64,000 bases of DNA, taken from positions 558,001 to 622,000 of the forward strand of contig NZ_JACHLK010000002.1 of assembly GCF_014207955.1 (NCBI RefSeq), given 5' to 3'. This DNA is from Acidovorax soli (GTDB lineage Bacteria; Pseudomonadota; Gammaproteobacteria; Burkholderiales; Burkholderiaceae_C). The stretch's first letter is position 1. Each line of letters opens with the position of its first letter. The notes below the pieces were generated by a model. It saw nothing but the letters and a program-made list of their open reading frames with translations, searched no databases and was not told the origin of the DNA. Shown here in pieces: positions 1-8,334 of this stretch. Position numbers and translations under genes: made by a program.

Positions 1-93
1 CACATCGTCCCGCGACAGGGTCTGGCCGGTGATGGGGGCCGCCGCGGGCGCTGCTGCGGCAGCAGACGAAGAACAGGCGTAGGAAGCGGTCAT
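1..93 (-). CDS. N-terminal fragment of a putative exported protein (runs off the window)
   Basis: An open frame of 31 codons runs off the left edge. From the ATG at 93 it reads MTASYACSSSAAAAAP and continues low-complexity Ala/Pro. The in-frame sequence just upstream encodes a hydrophobic IFLILLAAM stretch, so the original protein may have started further upstream with a signal peptide ending near Ala-Cys. There is no in-frame ATG upstream before the repeat element at 131-239. Insertion of that element may have removed the native start, or the start may be a TTG at 105. The product cannot be identified from this fragment. Confidence 0.35.
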   Translation of the reverse strand, partial: MTASYACSSSAAAAAPAAAPITGQTLSRDDV

Positions 94-130
94 GGCAGCA
101 AGCAAAATCAGGAAGATAGAGTGCGCGGGC

Positions 131-239
131 TCATACGGATTCGCATTCGACCGTATAACTAGGCGGGAAGCCGCAGACAGTGCTTCAGCACGGCAAGGCG
201 AACCAACGACGTTAGACGGTTGAAGGCGAATCCGTATCA
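131..239. repeat. ATACGGATT palindromic repeat element, copy 1
   Basis: This ~109-bp element has imperfect terminal inverted repeats of about 29 bp. The left end reads TCATACGGATTCGCATTCGA and the right end, reversed, TGATACGGATTCGCCTTCAA. Inside is a small hairpin (GTGCT-TC-AGCAC). A second, inverted copy lies at 1787-1896; the cores are nearly identical from AGGCGGGAAGCCGCAGACAG onward. The right tip supplies the TGA stop codon of emrE (237-239). No clear target-site duplication is visible. It looks like a non-autonomous MITE or REP-like element that could also act as a transcript end. Confidence 0.8.
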
Positions 240-578
240 GTGGCCCACGCTCTTGGAGAACAGGTTCACGACCAGCACGCCGGCAATGATCAGGCCCAGG
301 CCGATCACGGCCGGCAGGTCCAGCTTCTGGCCGAAGGCCAGCCAGCCCACGACCGAGATCAGCACGATGCCCACGCCCGACCAGATGGCATAGGCAATGC
401 CGACCGGCAGGGTCCTGAGCGTGAGCGACAGCAGGTAGAACGACAGGCCGTAGGTCACGACCGTGATGGCGCTCGGCCCCAGGCGGGTGAAGCCGTCGGA
501 GGCCTTGAGCGCCGAGGTGCCGATCACCTCGGAGACGATGGCGACGCCGAGCAAGGCGTAGGCGGTGGTCAGGTTCAT
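237..578 (-). CDS. emrE: EmrE-type small multidrug resistance (SMR) efflux protein
   Basis: Inner-membrane proton/drug antiporter of 113 residues, the normal SMR length, with four hydrophobic helices. The conserved membrane-embedded glutamate is E17 in IVSEVIGT, and the loop GIAYAIWSGVGIVLIS followed by FGQKLDLPA matches EmrE closely. The family works as an antiparallel dimer exporting quaternary ammonium and other lipophilic cations. I start at the ATG at 578 (MNLTTAYALL), because the longer frame to 599 overlaps the upstream TetR gene and adds no conserved sequence. It begins 2 bp after the TetR stop, so the two genes form an operon, and the regulator presumably controls the pump. Its stop codon is formed by the end of repeat copy 1. 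Confidence 0.93.
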   Translation of the reverse strand: MNLTTAYALLGVAIVSEVIGTSALKASDGFTRLGPSAITVVTYGLSFYLLSLTLRTLPVGIAYAIWSGVGIVLISVVGWLAFGQKLDLPAVIGLGLIIAGVLVVNLFSKSVGH

Positions 579-580
579 GG

Positions 581-1168
581 CTAGGTGGCTCCATCGCAAA
601 GGTTCAACAAAGTCTGCAGCACGCGGGTTCTGCGTGCCTCATCCATGGGGTACACATCCAGCATCTGGCTGAACCAGTAGCCGTCGGCCGCCATGCGGCA
701 GGCCAGCAGGCGGTCGGCCATGCGCAGGTCGTCGCCATCGTGGGCCAGGGCTTTTTGCATCTCGGCGCTCCAGCGCTCGCGCGCGGCCGGCAGGGTCAGC
801 GCCAGCAGGCCGATGGCGCGCTGTGCCTCCACGCGGTTGCAATCGCTGAAGCCATCGAAGGCAGTGCGGATGTAGGCACGGGCATGCCGGCCGGGGCGGC
901 CCTCCTCTTCGAGCGCCAGGGCGCGCGCGTAGCCTTGCAGGAATTCTTCGAACAGCTGGTCATTCAGCGCATCGAGCAGGGCCTGCTTGCTGCGAAAGTG
1001 GTGCTGCAGGCCGCCCTTGGTCACGCCCGCGCGGGTCGACACGGCATCGAGCGTGACCGCGTGCGGCCCCTGCTCGACCAGCAGCGTGCGCACCACGGCC
1101 AGCAGTTGGCTGCGCACGAGTTCGGGGTGCTTCTGGCGGCGGTGGGCTTCGGTCACGGCGATAAACAA
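581..1168 (-). CDS. TetR/AcrR-family transcriptional regulator of the emrE operon
   Basis: A 195-residue TetR-type repressor. The N-terminal helix-turn-helix covers about residues 17-63, with the typical TKGGLQHHFRSKQALLDAL recognition-helix segment. The C-terminal ligand/dimer domain is helical and resembles the TetR_C group common in Proteobacteria. It is the first gene of a two-gene unit with emrE. The start is uncertain: TTG at 1168 lies inside the palindrome at 1163-1188, and an in-frame GTG at 1156 is an alternative. Overlap of operator and start suggests autorepression that also silences emrE. The inducer is unknown; cationic compounds are plausible given the pump. Confidence 0.85.
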   Translation of the reverse strand: MFIAVTEAHRRQKHPELVRSQLLAVVRTLLVEQGPHAVTLDAVSTRAGVTKGGLQHHFRSKQALLDALNDQLFEEFLQGYARALALEEEGRPGRHARAYIRTAFDGFSDCNRVEAQRAIGLLALTLPAARERWSAEMQKALAHDGDDLRMADRLLACRMAADGYWFSQMLDVYPMDEARRTRVLQTLLNLCDGAT

Positions 1169-1188
1169 ACCATCTGGATGGATTGTTT
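1163..1188. promoter_or_regulatory. Palindromic operator overlapping the TetR start
   Basis: The 26-bp inverted repeat AAACAAACCATC-TG-GATGGATTGTTT has 11 of 12 arm positions matching. It overlaps the proposed TTG start of the TetR gene. Its length, symmetry and position fit a TetR-family operator for autorepression of the tetR-emrE operon. Confidence 0.7.
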
Positions 1189-1294
1189 ATTGTAGCGCCA
1201 ATGGCCCTGCTGTGCACAATGCCCTTGCCCAAAGCCGGTCTGGGGCGGTACAAGCCAGATTCCGCCCCGCGCGTCCACCCCAGCTCTCGCACCC

Positions 1295-1786
1295 ATGGCA
1301 GATCCCTCTCGACAGTGGCTGATCGACGCCTTGCACACATGCTTGCTGCCCGCGCTGGAGGGCCAGGGCTTTGTGCCGCACCCGCTGGCCGGCGAGGATG
1401 CCCGCAGCCCCGAGATCCGCACCAGCTTTCCCCTCGGCCAGTCGCGCCGAGCGCGCGAGGGTGGCCATGACCTGGTGGAAATCCAGCTCGACCGCCGCCG
1501 CCCGGCCTTTCGGCTGAACCTGGGCGTGGCGCCCGATGCCGGTATCCTGCACGCTGCGGGTCCGGTGGCACGGGACCAGATCTGGGTGCACTACCTGCCC
1601 CGGTACTTCGAGCTGTACCAGCACCCGCTGTTCAGGCGGTGGTTCGCCATCGGCCGCTGGTCGCGCGCTTCCGCCAAGGTAGAGGACTACGCCGCGCTGG
1701 TGGACCGGGCCGTGGCCCTGCTGCCCGAGATCGACCAGACGCTGGCGGTTGGCAAGCCCGGCCAGCATGTGCGGGCCGTGGGCTGA
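1295..1786 (+). CDS. Hypothetical protein, possibly DUF4304-like
   Basis: A 163-residue soluble protein with no signal peptide or membrane segment. It starts MADPSRQWLIDALHTCLLPALEGQGF, a helix followed by a GF motif, and has a strand-like segment LVEIQLDRRRPAFRLNLGV. This loosely resembles the DUF4304 pattern (helix, GF, then VQ.. and NLGV), but the match is from memory and weak. It is divergent from tetR-emrE. Its TGA at 1784-1786 abuts repeat copy 2, which separates it from convergent hrpA. No function can be assigned. Confidence 0.7.
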   Translation: MADPSRQWLIDALHTCLLPALEGQGFVPHPLAGEDARSPEIRTSFPLGQSRRAREGGHDLVEIQLDRRRPAFRLNLGVAPDAGILHAAGPVARDQIWVHYLPRYFELYQHPLFRRWFAIGRWSRASAKVEDYAALVDRAVALLPEIDQTLAVGKPGQHVRAVG

Positions 1787-1896
1787 CTATACGGATTTGC
1801 CTTTAACCGCATAGCGTCGTTGGTTCGCCTTGCCGTGCTACAGCACTGTCTGCGGCTTCCCGCCTAGCTATGCGATCAAATGCCAATCCGTATCAG
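1787..1896. repeat. ATACGGATT palindromic repeat element, copy 2 (inverted relative to copy 1)
   Basis: A ~110-bp element in opposite orientation to copy 1. Its ends are CTATACGGATTTGCCTTTAA on the left and, reversed, CTGATACGGATTGGCATTTG on the right. The core contains GTGCT-AC-AGCAC within the same conserved block. It fills the space between the convergent stop codons of the 1295-1786 gene and hrpA exactly, and its right end provides the hrpA TGA (1893-1895). The two copies bracket the 1.5-kb tetR-emrE-hypothetical segment. Confidence 0.8.
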
Positions 1897-4800
1897 CTGT
1901 TGACCTGCGCCCAGAGCTTTTCCAGGCGCTTCACGCTCACCGGCTGCGGCGTGCGCAGCTCCTGCGCGAAGAAGCTCACGCGCAGTTCCTCCAGCAGCCA
2001 GCGCAGCTCCTGCATGCGGCCGTCCACCTGGCCCTTGCGCTCGGCCACCAGGCGCCAGTAGCGCTGCTCCTGCGGGCGCAGCTCGGCCAGCTTGGCGGCG
2101 TCGCGCGCGGGGTCGGCGCGGTATTTGTCCAGGCGCAGGGTGATGGCCTTGAGGTAGCGCGCGTAGTGGGCCAGTTGCGCCCAGGGCGCCACGGCGATGA
2201 AGTTCTTGGGCATCAGCCGGGCCAGTTGCTGCTGGGCGTCCTGCGTGGCCTCGGGGGCATTCTTGGTGTCCTTGATCTTGCGCGCGGCGGCCGCGAACTC
2301 GATCAGGATGGTGCCCGCCAGGCGTGCCACCTCGTTGGCGATCAAAGTCAGGCGGCCCCTGCCCTCTTCCATCCGGCGCTTGAAGGCGAACTCGTCGGTG
2401 GGCAGCGGGTCGAGCAGGAAGGCGCGGTCCAGCGCCACGTCGATGATCTGGTTGCGCAGCTCCTCCTGCGTGCCACCGCCCGTGCCGTCGGCATTGCGGC
2501 CCACCTGCATGTAGGCCACGGCCATCTTCTGCAGGTCGGGGATGTTTTTCTCCAGGTACTTGAGCGCGTCCTTGATCTGCAGCGCAAACAGGCGGCGCAG
2601 ACCCGCGCGGTGCTTGGCCGCAGCGACCTCGGGTTCGTCGAAAACCTCGATGGTCACGGCGTCGCCGCCGTCGATCAGCGCCGGAAAGCCGATCAGCGTC
2701 TGCCCGGCCTTCTTGATCTCCATCAGCTCAGGCAGCTCGCCAAAGGTCCAGGCCGTGTAGCGCTGGCCGGCCGGGGCCGCGGGCTTGGCAGGGGCGGCCG
2801 CCGGTGCTTTCGTCGCAGCGGCTGCCTTGCCTGGCGCGGGCGCCGCAGGGGCTGGTGCCGGTGGGGTGGGCGCACCAGCGGCCAGCTTGAGCCCGGCCAG
2901 CGCCTGGAAGGCACCGCGCGCCTTGGCACCCCACTCGGCCTTAAGGGCGCCCAGGTTGCGGCCATGGCCGAGCTGGCGGCCATGCTCGTCCACCACGCGG
3001 AAGTTCATGAACAGGTGGGGGCTGAGCATGTCGAGCTTGAAGTCGGCGCGCTTCACGTCCAGCGAGGTCTCGTCGCGCACCTGCTTGAGCAGCACGTCGG
3101 TCAGCCCGCCCTGGCCGAAGCGCTCGGGCGCGCCCAGCAGTTCGGCCAGACGCGCGGCGTTCTCGGGCAGCGGCACGAAGCGGCTGCGTGGGCGCTGGTG
3201 CAGGCTTTTGAGCAGGGCCTGTATCTTGTCCTTGAGCATGCCGGGTACCAGCCACTCGCAGCGCTCCTCGTTCACCTGGTTGAGAACGAACAGTGGAATC
3301 GTCACGGTGATGCCGTCACGCGCATCGCCGGGCTCGTGCAGGTACGTGGCCGCGCAGTCGACCCCGCCCAGGCGCACGGTCTTGGGAAAGGCGTTGCTGG
3401 TGATGCCCGCCGCCTCGTGGCGCATGAGCTCCTCACGCGTGAGCTTGAGCAGGTCGGGCTGCTGGCGCGAGGCTTCGCGGTACCAGGCCTCGAAGCCGTG
3501 GCCACTGCACACATCGGGCGGCAGTTGCTGGTCGTAGAAGGCGTAGATCAGCTCGTCGTCCACCAGCACGTCCTGGCGGCGCGACTTGTGCTCCAGCTCC
3601 TCGACCTTGGCGATGAGCTTCTGGTTGGCCGCCAGAAACGGCAGCTTGCTCTCCCAGTTTCCGCCCACCAGGGCCTCGCGGATGAAGATCTCGCGCGCGG
3701 CATGCGGATCGATCTTGCCGAAGTTGATGCGCCGGCCGCTGTAGATGACGATGCCGTAGAGCGTGGCGCGCTCCAGCGCCGTGACCTCGGCCGACTTCTT
3801 TTCCCAGTGCGGGTCGAGCAACTGCTTCTTGAGCAGGTGGCCGCCCACCTGCTCCAGCCACTGCGGCTCGATGGCGGCAATGCCCCGGCCGAACAGGCGT
3901 GTGGTCTCCACCAGTTCGGCCGCCACGATCCAGCGGCCGGGCTTCTTGGACAGGTGGGCCCCCGGGTGCTTGTAGAACTTGATGCCACGCGCGCCCAGGT
4001 ACCAGTCTTCCTCTTCGCCCTTGGCGCCGATGTTGCCGAGCAGGCCGGCCAGCATGGACAAATGCAGTTGCTCGTAGCTCGCGGGCTGGGTGTTGATGGC
4101 CCACTTGTGCTCGGTCACCACGGTGAGCAGCTGGGTGTGGATGTCGCGCCACTCGCGCAACCGGCGGATGCTGATGAAGTTCTGGCGCAGCAACTGCTCG
4201 TACTGGCGGTTGCTCAGCTTGTGCGTGGGCGCTGTGGCCGCGGCCACGGCGGGCGCGGGCGCCGCTGCAGCCACCGAGCGTTGCGCCACGGGCAGAAAGG
4301 CCTGCGACGGCGCGCGCTGGTTGGCCATGGCCTTCTGCGCGCGGGCCGACGGCAGGCTGGGTGCCCCGCCCCGTGCTTCGTTGATCCATTTCCACAGCTT
4401 GAGGTAGCCGCTGAACTCGCTCTTCTCGTCGTCGAACTTGGCATGCGCCTGGTCGGCCTGCTGCTGTGCCTCCATGGGGCGGTCGCGCACGTCCTGCACG
4501 CTCAGGGCACTGGCGATGATGAGCACCTCGTCCAGCGCCTTGCGGTCGCGCGCCTCCAAAATCATGCGGCCCACGCGCGGGTCCAGCGGCAGGCGCGACA
4601 GCTCCACCCCCATGGGCGTGAGCTCGTTGGCATCGTCCACCGCACCCAGCTCGCCCAGCAGCTGGTAGCCGTCGGCAATGGCGCGGCCCGAGGGCGCCTC
4701 GATGAAGGGGAACTGCACCACGTCGCCCAGGTGCAGCGACTTCATGCGCAGGATGACGCCGGCCAGCGAGCTGCGCAGGATTTCCGGATCGGTGAAACGC

Positions 4801-5966
4801 GGGCGGGCATTGAAATCCGCCTCGTCGTACAGGCGGATGCAGATGCCATTGGCCACACGGCCGCAGCGGCCCGCGCGCTGGTTGGCGGCGGCCTGGCTGA
4901 TGGGCTCGACCAGCAGTTGCTCCACCTTGCTGCGAAAGCTGTAGCGCTTGACCCGGGCCGTGCCCGCATCGATCACGTAGCGGATGCCCGGCACCGTGAG
5001 CGAGGTCTCGGCCACGTTGGTGGCCAGCACCAGGCGCCGGCCGGTGTGGCCGTCGAAGATGCGGTCCTGCTCGGCCTGCGACAGGCGTGCGAACAGGGGC
5101 AGCACCTCGGCGCTGCGCATTACCGGGTGGTGCGACAGGTGCTTGCGCAGGTGGTCGGCGGCTTCGCGGATCTCGCGCTCGCCGGGCAGAAAGATCAGGA
5201 TGTCGCCCGAGGCATTGCCCTGCCAGAGCTCGTCCACCCCGTCGGCGATGGCTTCGTTGAGGCCATGGTCGCGCGTCTCCTCGAACGGCCGCCACCGCTG
5301 CTCCACCGGAAAGGTGCGGCCCGATACATAAATGATCGGCGCAGGGCCCTTGGCCGACTCGAAATGCTTGGCAAACCGATCCGCATCGATGGTGGCCGAG
5401 GTCACCACCACCTTGAGGTCCGGCCGGCGCGGCAGTATCTGGCGGATGTAGCCCAAGAGGAAGTCGATGTTCAGGCTGCGTTCGTGCGCCTCGTCGATGA
5501 TGATGGTGTCGTAGGCCTTGAGCAGCGGGTCGGTCTGCGTCTCGGCCAGCAAGATGCCGTCGGTCATCAGCTTGACCGAGGCGTCGCGCGAGAGCCGGTC
5601 CTGGAAGCGCACCTTGAAGCCGACCACGTCGCCCAGCGGCGTCTCCAGCTCCTCGGCGATGCGCTTGGCCACGCTGCTGGCCGCGATGCGGCGCGGCTGG
5701 GTGTGGCCGATCAGCTGGCCCTTCTGGCCGGCGGGCGCATTGCACTTGCCCCGGCCCAGGGCCAGCGCGATCTTGGGCAGCTGCGTGGTCTTGCCCGAGC
5801 CAGTCTCGCCGCAGACGATGACCACCTGGTGCTGGCGCATGGCCTGCATGATCTCGTCGCGCTTGCCCGACACGGGCAGAGATTCGGGGAACGTGATGCG
5901 CAGCGGCGCTGCGCGCGGGGCGGCAGGCGGGGAAACGGCAGAAATGGGAGGCGTGGAGTCGGTCAT
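1893..5966 (-). CDS. hrpA: ATP-dependent RNA helicase HrpA (DEAH box)
   Basis: A protein of about 1357 residues, full length for bacterial HrpA. It has Walker A GETGSGKT (about 53-60), DEAH (about 158-161) in IIIDEAHERSLN, motif VI QRAGRCGR, then helicase-associated and OB-fold regions and a long C-terminal DUF3418-type domain. HrpA uses ATP to remodel RNA and to rescue collided ribosomes on mRNA. Two Ala/Pro-rich linkers interrupt the conserved blocks, one after the helicase-associated domain and one before the C-terminal domain, probably flexible and lineage specific. I start at the ATG at 5966 (MTDSTPP); the ATG at 5978 is an alternative. The gene is alone on its strand and convergent with the gene ending at 1786. 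Confidence 0.96.
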   Translation of the reverse strand: MTDSTPPISAVSPPAAPRAAPLRITFPESLPVSGKRDEIMQAMRQHQVVIVCGETGSGKTTQLPKIALALGRGKCNAPAGQKGQLIGHTQPRRIAASSVAKRIAEELETPLGDVVGFKVRFQDRLSRDASVKLMTDGILLAETQTDPLLKAYDTIIIDEAHERSLNIDFLLGYIRQILPRRPDLKVVVTSATIDADRFAKHFESAKGPAPIIYVSGRTFPVEQRWRPFEETRDHGLNEAIADGVDELWQGNASGDILIFLPGEREIREAADHLRKHLSHHPVMRSAEVLPLFARLSQAEQDRIFDGHTGRRLVLATNVAETSLTVPGIRYVIDAGTARVKRYSFRSKVEQLLVEPISQAAANQRAGRCGRVANGICIRLYDEADFNARPRFTDPEILRSSLAGVILRMKSLHLGDVVQFPFIEAPSGRAIADGYQLLGELGAVDDANELTPMGVELSRLPLDPRVGRMILEARDRKALDEVLIIASALSVQDVRDRPMEAQQQADQAHAKFDDEKSEFSGYLKLWKWINEARGGAPSLPSARAQKAMANQRAPSQAFLPVAQRSVAAAAPAPAVAAATAPTHKLSNRQYEQLLRQNFISIRRLREWRDIHTQLLTVVTEHKWAINTQPASYEQLHLSMLAGLLGNIGAKGEEEDWYLGARGIKFYKHPGAHLSKKPGRWIVAAELVETTRLFGRGIAAIEPQWLEQVGGHLLKKQLLDPHWEKKSAEVTALERATLYGIVIYSGRRINFGKIDPHAAREIFIREALVGGNWESKLPFLAANQKLIAKVEELEHKSRRQDVLVDDELIYAFYDQQLPPDVCSGHGFEAWYREASRQQPDLLKLTREELMRHEAAGITSNAFPKTVRLGGVDCAATYLHEPGDARDGITVTIPLFVLNQVNEERCEWLVPGMLKDKIQALLKSLHQRPRSRFVPLPENAARLAELLGAPERFGQGGLTDVLLKQVRDETSLDVKRADFKLDMLSPHLFMNFRVVDEHGRQLGHGRNLGALKAEWGAKARGAFQALAGLKLAAGAPTPPAPAPAAPAPGKAAAATKAPAAAPAKPAAPAGQRYTAWTFGELPELMEIKKAGQTLIGFPALIDGGDAVTIEVFDEPEVAAAKHRAGLRRLFALQIKDALKYLEKNIPDLQKMAVAYMQVGRNADGTGGGTQEELRNQIIDVALDRAFLLDPLPTDEFAFKRRMEEGRGRLTLIANEVARLAGTILIEFAAAARKIKDTKNAPEATQDAQQQLARLMPKNFIAVAPWAQLAHYARYLKAITLRLDKYRADPARDAAKLAELRPQEQRYWRLVAERKGQVDGRMQELRWLLEELRVSFFAQELRTPQPVSVKRLEKLWAQVNS

Positions 5967-6155
5967 GAAGGCCTGCATTATCCGAGGCCTGCGTTGGCCT
6001 GGTGCAACACCGGCCATGGGCGGCGACCCCATGGCCCGCCGCGGCAAAAAAAAGCCACCCCTGCCGCCCCCCGGCAAGGGCCGGAAGGGGTGATTTTCAG
6101 GATGTAATCACCCCCGGCCATTTCTTCACGCCGCGCGCAGCCAAGAACACCCCGA

Positions 6156-8021
6156 ATGCCTTTGCAGCCCCCTGCTCCCACGCCGCTCCTGGACCCGCAG
6201 CCCCCCCGCCCATCGCGCCGCGACTGGCTGGCCTGGGCCGGCACGGCGGCCGTGGCCCCCTGGTTGCCCGGCTGCGGCGGCAGCGGTGCCCCCGCGCCCA
6301 ACCTGGATGCCACCATGGCCTGGGGCCGCCGCCAGATCCGCCAGGCCATGCAGGCCAGCGAAACCCGGGCTGCCTCGATTGCGTTGATGTACGGCGACCG
6401 CATCGTCTGGCAGGAGGCCTTCGGGGTGCTGCGCGAGTCGCCGGCCACCCCTGCCACGCCGGAGACGCGCTTCAACGTCGGCTCGGTCAGCAAGGTGGTC
6501 GCGGCCCTGGCCGTCATGATCCTGGTGGACCGCCAGCTGGTGCAGCTCGATGCCCCGGTGGTGCGCTACCTGCCGCAGTTCAGCATGCTTTCGTCGGGTT
6601 ACCGCGACATCACGGTGCGCCACCTGCTGAGCCACGCCTCGGGCCTGCCCGGTACCTACCTGCGCAACATGTTCGCCTTTGCCCCCCTGCCCGGGTATGC
6701 GGCCGGGCTGGAGGCCGCGTTGGCCGACATGCATCTCAAGCACGCCCCCGGCGCCATGGCGGTCTACTGCAACGATGGCTTCACGCTCATCGAGCGCATC
6801 GTGCAGGCGGTCACGGGCCAGAGCTATACCGCCTTCGTGCAGTCTGCCATCCTCACCCCGCTGAGCATGGGCCGCTCGGGCTTCACGCTGCAGCCCCTGG
6901 CCGAAGGCAGCTTCGCGCCGGGCTACATCGGCCAGGCCCGGCAGGGCCAGGAATTCGTGATGGGCTATGCCACGAGCGGGCTGTGCACCACGCCGGGCGA
7001 CATGATGCGCCTGGCCGCCCTGCTGATCCAGGGCGGGGAACAGGATGGCCAGCGCATCGTGTCCAAGGCCGGCGTGCTGGAGATGGGCAGCGACCAGAAC
7101 CCGGCCATGCGCATCAACCTCACGCCCGACTGGCACTGGGGCCTGGGCTGGGACAGCACCCAGCACCCGGGCCTGGGCCCCGCCGGCGTGCGGGCCTGGC
7201 AAAAGAGCGGCAGCACGGTGTTCTGCGCCAGCGACTTCTATGTGCTGCCCCAGGCCGGCATGGCCTTGCTGCTCACGGGCAACGCACCGGGCTTTCGCCC
7301 CGGCCCCATCGCCGAGGGCATTCTGCTGCGGGCCTTGCAGGAGATCGGCCAGCTGCAGGCCCTGCCATCCAAGGTGAGCACCACCGTGCCCTCGGTGGCC
7401 ACCACCTCCACCACCGATGTCGATGCCCTGCTCGGCATCTATGGGCGGGCGACCAAGCCGCTGAAGGTGGCCTCGCCCGACAGCCAGCAGATCGACCTCC
7501 TGGTGTGGTCCGCCACGCTCAAGGGCTGGGAGCCGCTGTGCGAAGGGCTGCGCCTGCGCAGCGATGGCTGGTGGTGGTCCGATGCCAGGCCCGGCACGCA
7601 CTACCGCTGGGAAGAAGCCGATGGCCGCCGCTACCTGCTGTCGCGCGAGCCGGCCCGCGCCGGGCACTACTGGGTCACCACGCCCATGGCGCAGCAGATG
7701 CCGCGTGCCGCCGCCCCGCTGCCCGCCGCCTGGGCCGACCGCCTGGACAGCACCTGGATCCAGGCCAACGAGGCGCCGGAGTCCATCCTGCTGGCGACCG
7801 GCAGCATGGCCACCGCCACGCTGAAGGAATTGCCCGAGCTGCGCGGCTACCTGTTCTGGGACGACCGGCAGTTTCTGCTGCCCCTGTCGGCAGACCGTGC
7901 GGGCATGGCCGTGCGGGTGCCCCTGCAGGAAGGCCGCGACCTGGTCGAGCTGGTCGTGCGCACCCAGGACCAGCAGGAGTGGCTGCACGCGGCGGGCTGG
8001 GTCTACCGCCAGGGCGACTGA
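6156..8021 (+). CDS. Serine hydrolase lipoprotein, beta-lactamase class C/esterase family
   Basis: A 621-residue protein with a twin-arginine-like leader (SRRDWLAW) and a lipobox WLPGC (Cys40), so it is probably a membrane-anchored periplasmic lipoprotein. The class C beta-lactamase/PBP fold shows the SxxK nucleophile SVSK (S110-K113) and YxN as YCN (Y204-N206), preceded by HLLSHASGLPG. Family members include esterases, D-aminopeptidases and PBP4*-like enzymes, and true beta-lactamase activity is less likely. The extra ~220 C-terminal residues form a second domain rich in Trp and Tyr, like the lipocalin-type tails of other PBP4*-like hydrolases. It is a single gene with divergent hrpA upstream. 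Substrate unknown. Confidence 0.85.
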   Translation: MPLQPPAPTPLLDPQPPRPSRRDWLAWAGTAAVAPWLPGCGGSGAPAPNLDATMAWGRRQIRQAMQASETRAASIALMYGDRIVWQEAFGVLRESPATPATPETRFNVGSVSKVVAALAVMILVDRQLVQLDAPVVRYLPQFSMLSSGYRDITVRHLLSHASGLPGTYLRNMFAFAPLPGYAAGLEAALADMHLKHAPGAMAVYCNDGFTLIERIVQAVTGQSYTAFVQSAILTPLSMGRSGFTLQPLAEGSFAPGYIGQARQGQEFVMGYATSGLCTTPGDMMRLAALLIQGGEQDGQRIVSKAGVLEMGSDQNPAMRINLTPDWHWGLGWDSTQHPGLGPAGVRAWQKSGSTVFCASDFYVLPQAGMALLLTGNAPGFRPGPIAEGILLRALQEIGQLQALPSKVSTTVPSVATTSTTDVDALLGIYGRATKPLKVASPDSQQIDLLVWSATLKGWEPLCEGLRLRSDGWWWSDARPGTHYRWEEADGRRYLLSREPARAGHYWVTTPMAQQMPRAAAPLPAAWADRLDSTWIQANEAPESILLATGSMATATLKELPELRGYLFWDDRQFLLPLSADRAGMAVRVPLQEGRDLVELVVRTQDQQEWLHAAGWVYRQGD

Positions 8022-8170
8022 TTGAACGGGGCGCACCGCACTGTTCCTTTCACGCGACAGTCCGTCGCTCCCGCTTGCCACGCGCTGCGCACCTCGCCAC
8101 AATCGCGTCTTCTTTCAGCCATCACGGCCCTGTCGGCCGCCGCTGAAAGCACCCACTGGAGGTCACCGCT

Positions 8171-8200
8171 ATGTTTGTTCCCTTGTTCGCTCCTGCCTGA
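8171..8200 (+). CDS. Candidate leader peptide MFVPLFAPA
   Basis: A nine-codon ORF (MFVPLFAPA then TGA) begins 7 nt after a near-perfect Shine-Dalgarno GGAGGT (8158-8163), stronger than that of most neighbouring genes. It sits in the leader before the terminator-like hairpin at 8292-8317. It could be a regulatory leader peptide whose translation affects RNA folding. The codons are not dominated by one amino acid, so a classical amino-acid attenuator is not obvious. It is too short to judge by coding statistics. Confidence 0.3.
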   Translation: MFVPLFAPA

Positions 8201-8291
8201 CCACAGTCCACCGCCCCGGCTGGACTGTGCATTCACGAGTCCAGCCACGGCAAACAAGCGCTCTTTCGCACCCAGTGCGGCGCTCCACAAG

Positions 8292-8317
8292 CCCTGGCTA
8301 CATCGCCGGGGTTTTTT
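8292..8317 (+). terminator. Intrinsic terminator/attenuator hairpin before the 81-residue gene
   Basis: Stem CCCTGGC (8292-8298) pairs with GCCGGGG (8305-8311) with one G-U pair and a 6-nt loop, followed by six T residues. It ends 17 nt before the ATG at 8335, so it would have to be bypassed for expression from the upstream promoter, or it ends a ~210-nt RNA. Confidence 0.6.
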
Positions 8318-8334
8318 GTTGGTGGAACGCACAC

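Larger units (their letters stand above)
8075..8334 (+). promoter_or_regulatory. Promoter and structured leader RNA with attenuator-like layout
   Basis: This 313-bp gap (8022-8334) holds a good sigma70-like promoter, TTGCCA (8075-8080), 17-bp spacer, CACAAT (8098-8103). Downstream are a stem formed by TTTCAG and CTGAAA, a nine-codon ORF with a strong SD (8171-8200), and a perfect 9-bp stem CACAGTCCA/TGGACTGTG around 8202-8230. A terminator hairpin with a T tract follows at 8292-8317, only 17 nt before the ATG at 8335. The arrangement resembles transcription attenuation or a small RNA ending before the gene. I do not recognise it as a known riboswitch. Confidence 0.45.

Noticed and set aside
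6023-6095. Possible terminator between hrpA and the serine hydrolase gene
   Set aside because: An A-rich tract and GC-rich repeat are present, but no clear stem with a T tract on the correct strand for either gene; the two genes are divergent, so a terminator is not expected here.
1830-6107. A 1425-codon open frame on the plus strand opposite hrpA
   Set aside because: It is antisense to hrpA, whose helicase motifs are all intact; the plus-strand product is low-complexity Leu/Ala/Gln/His-rich text typical of shadow frames in GC-rich DNA.
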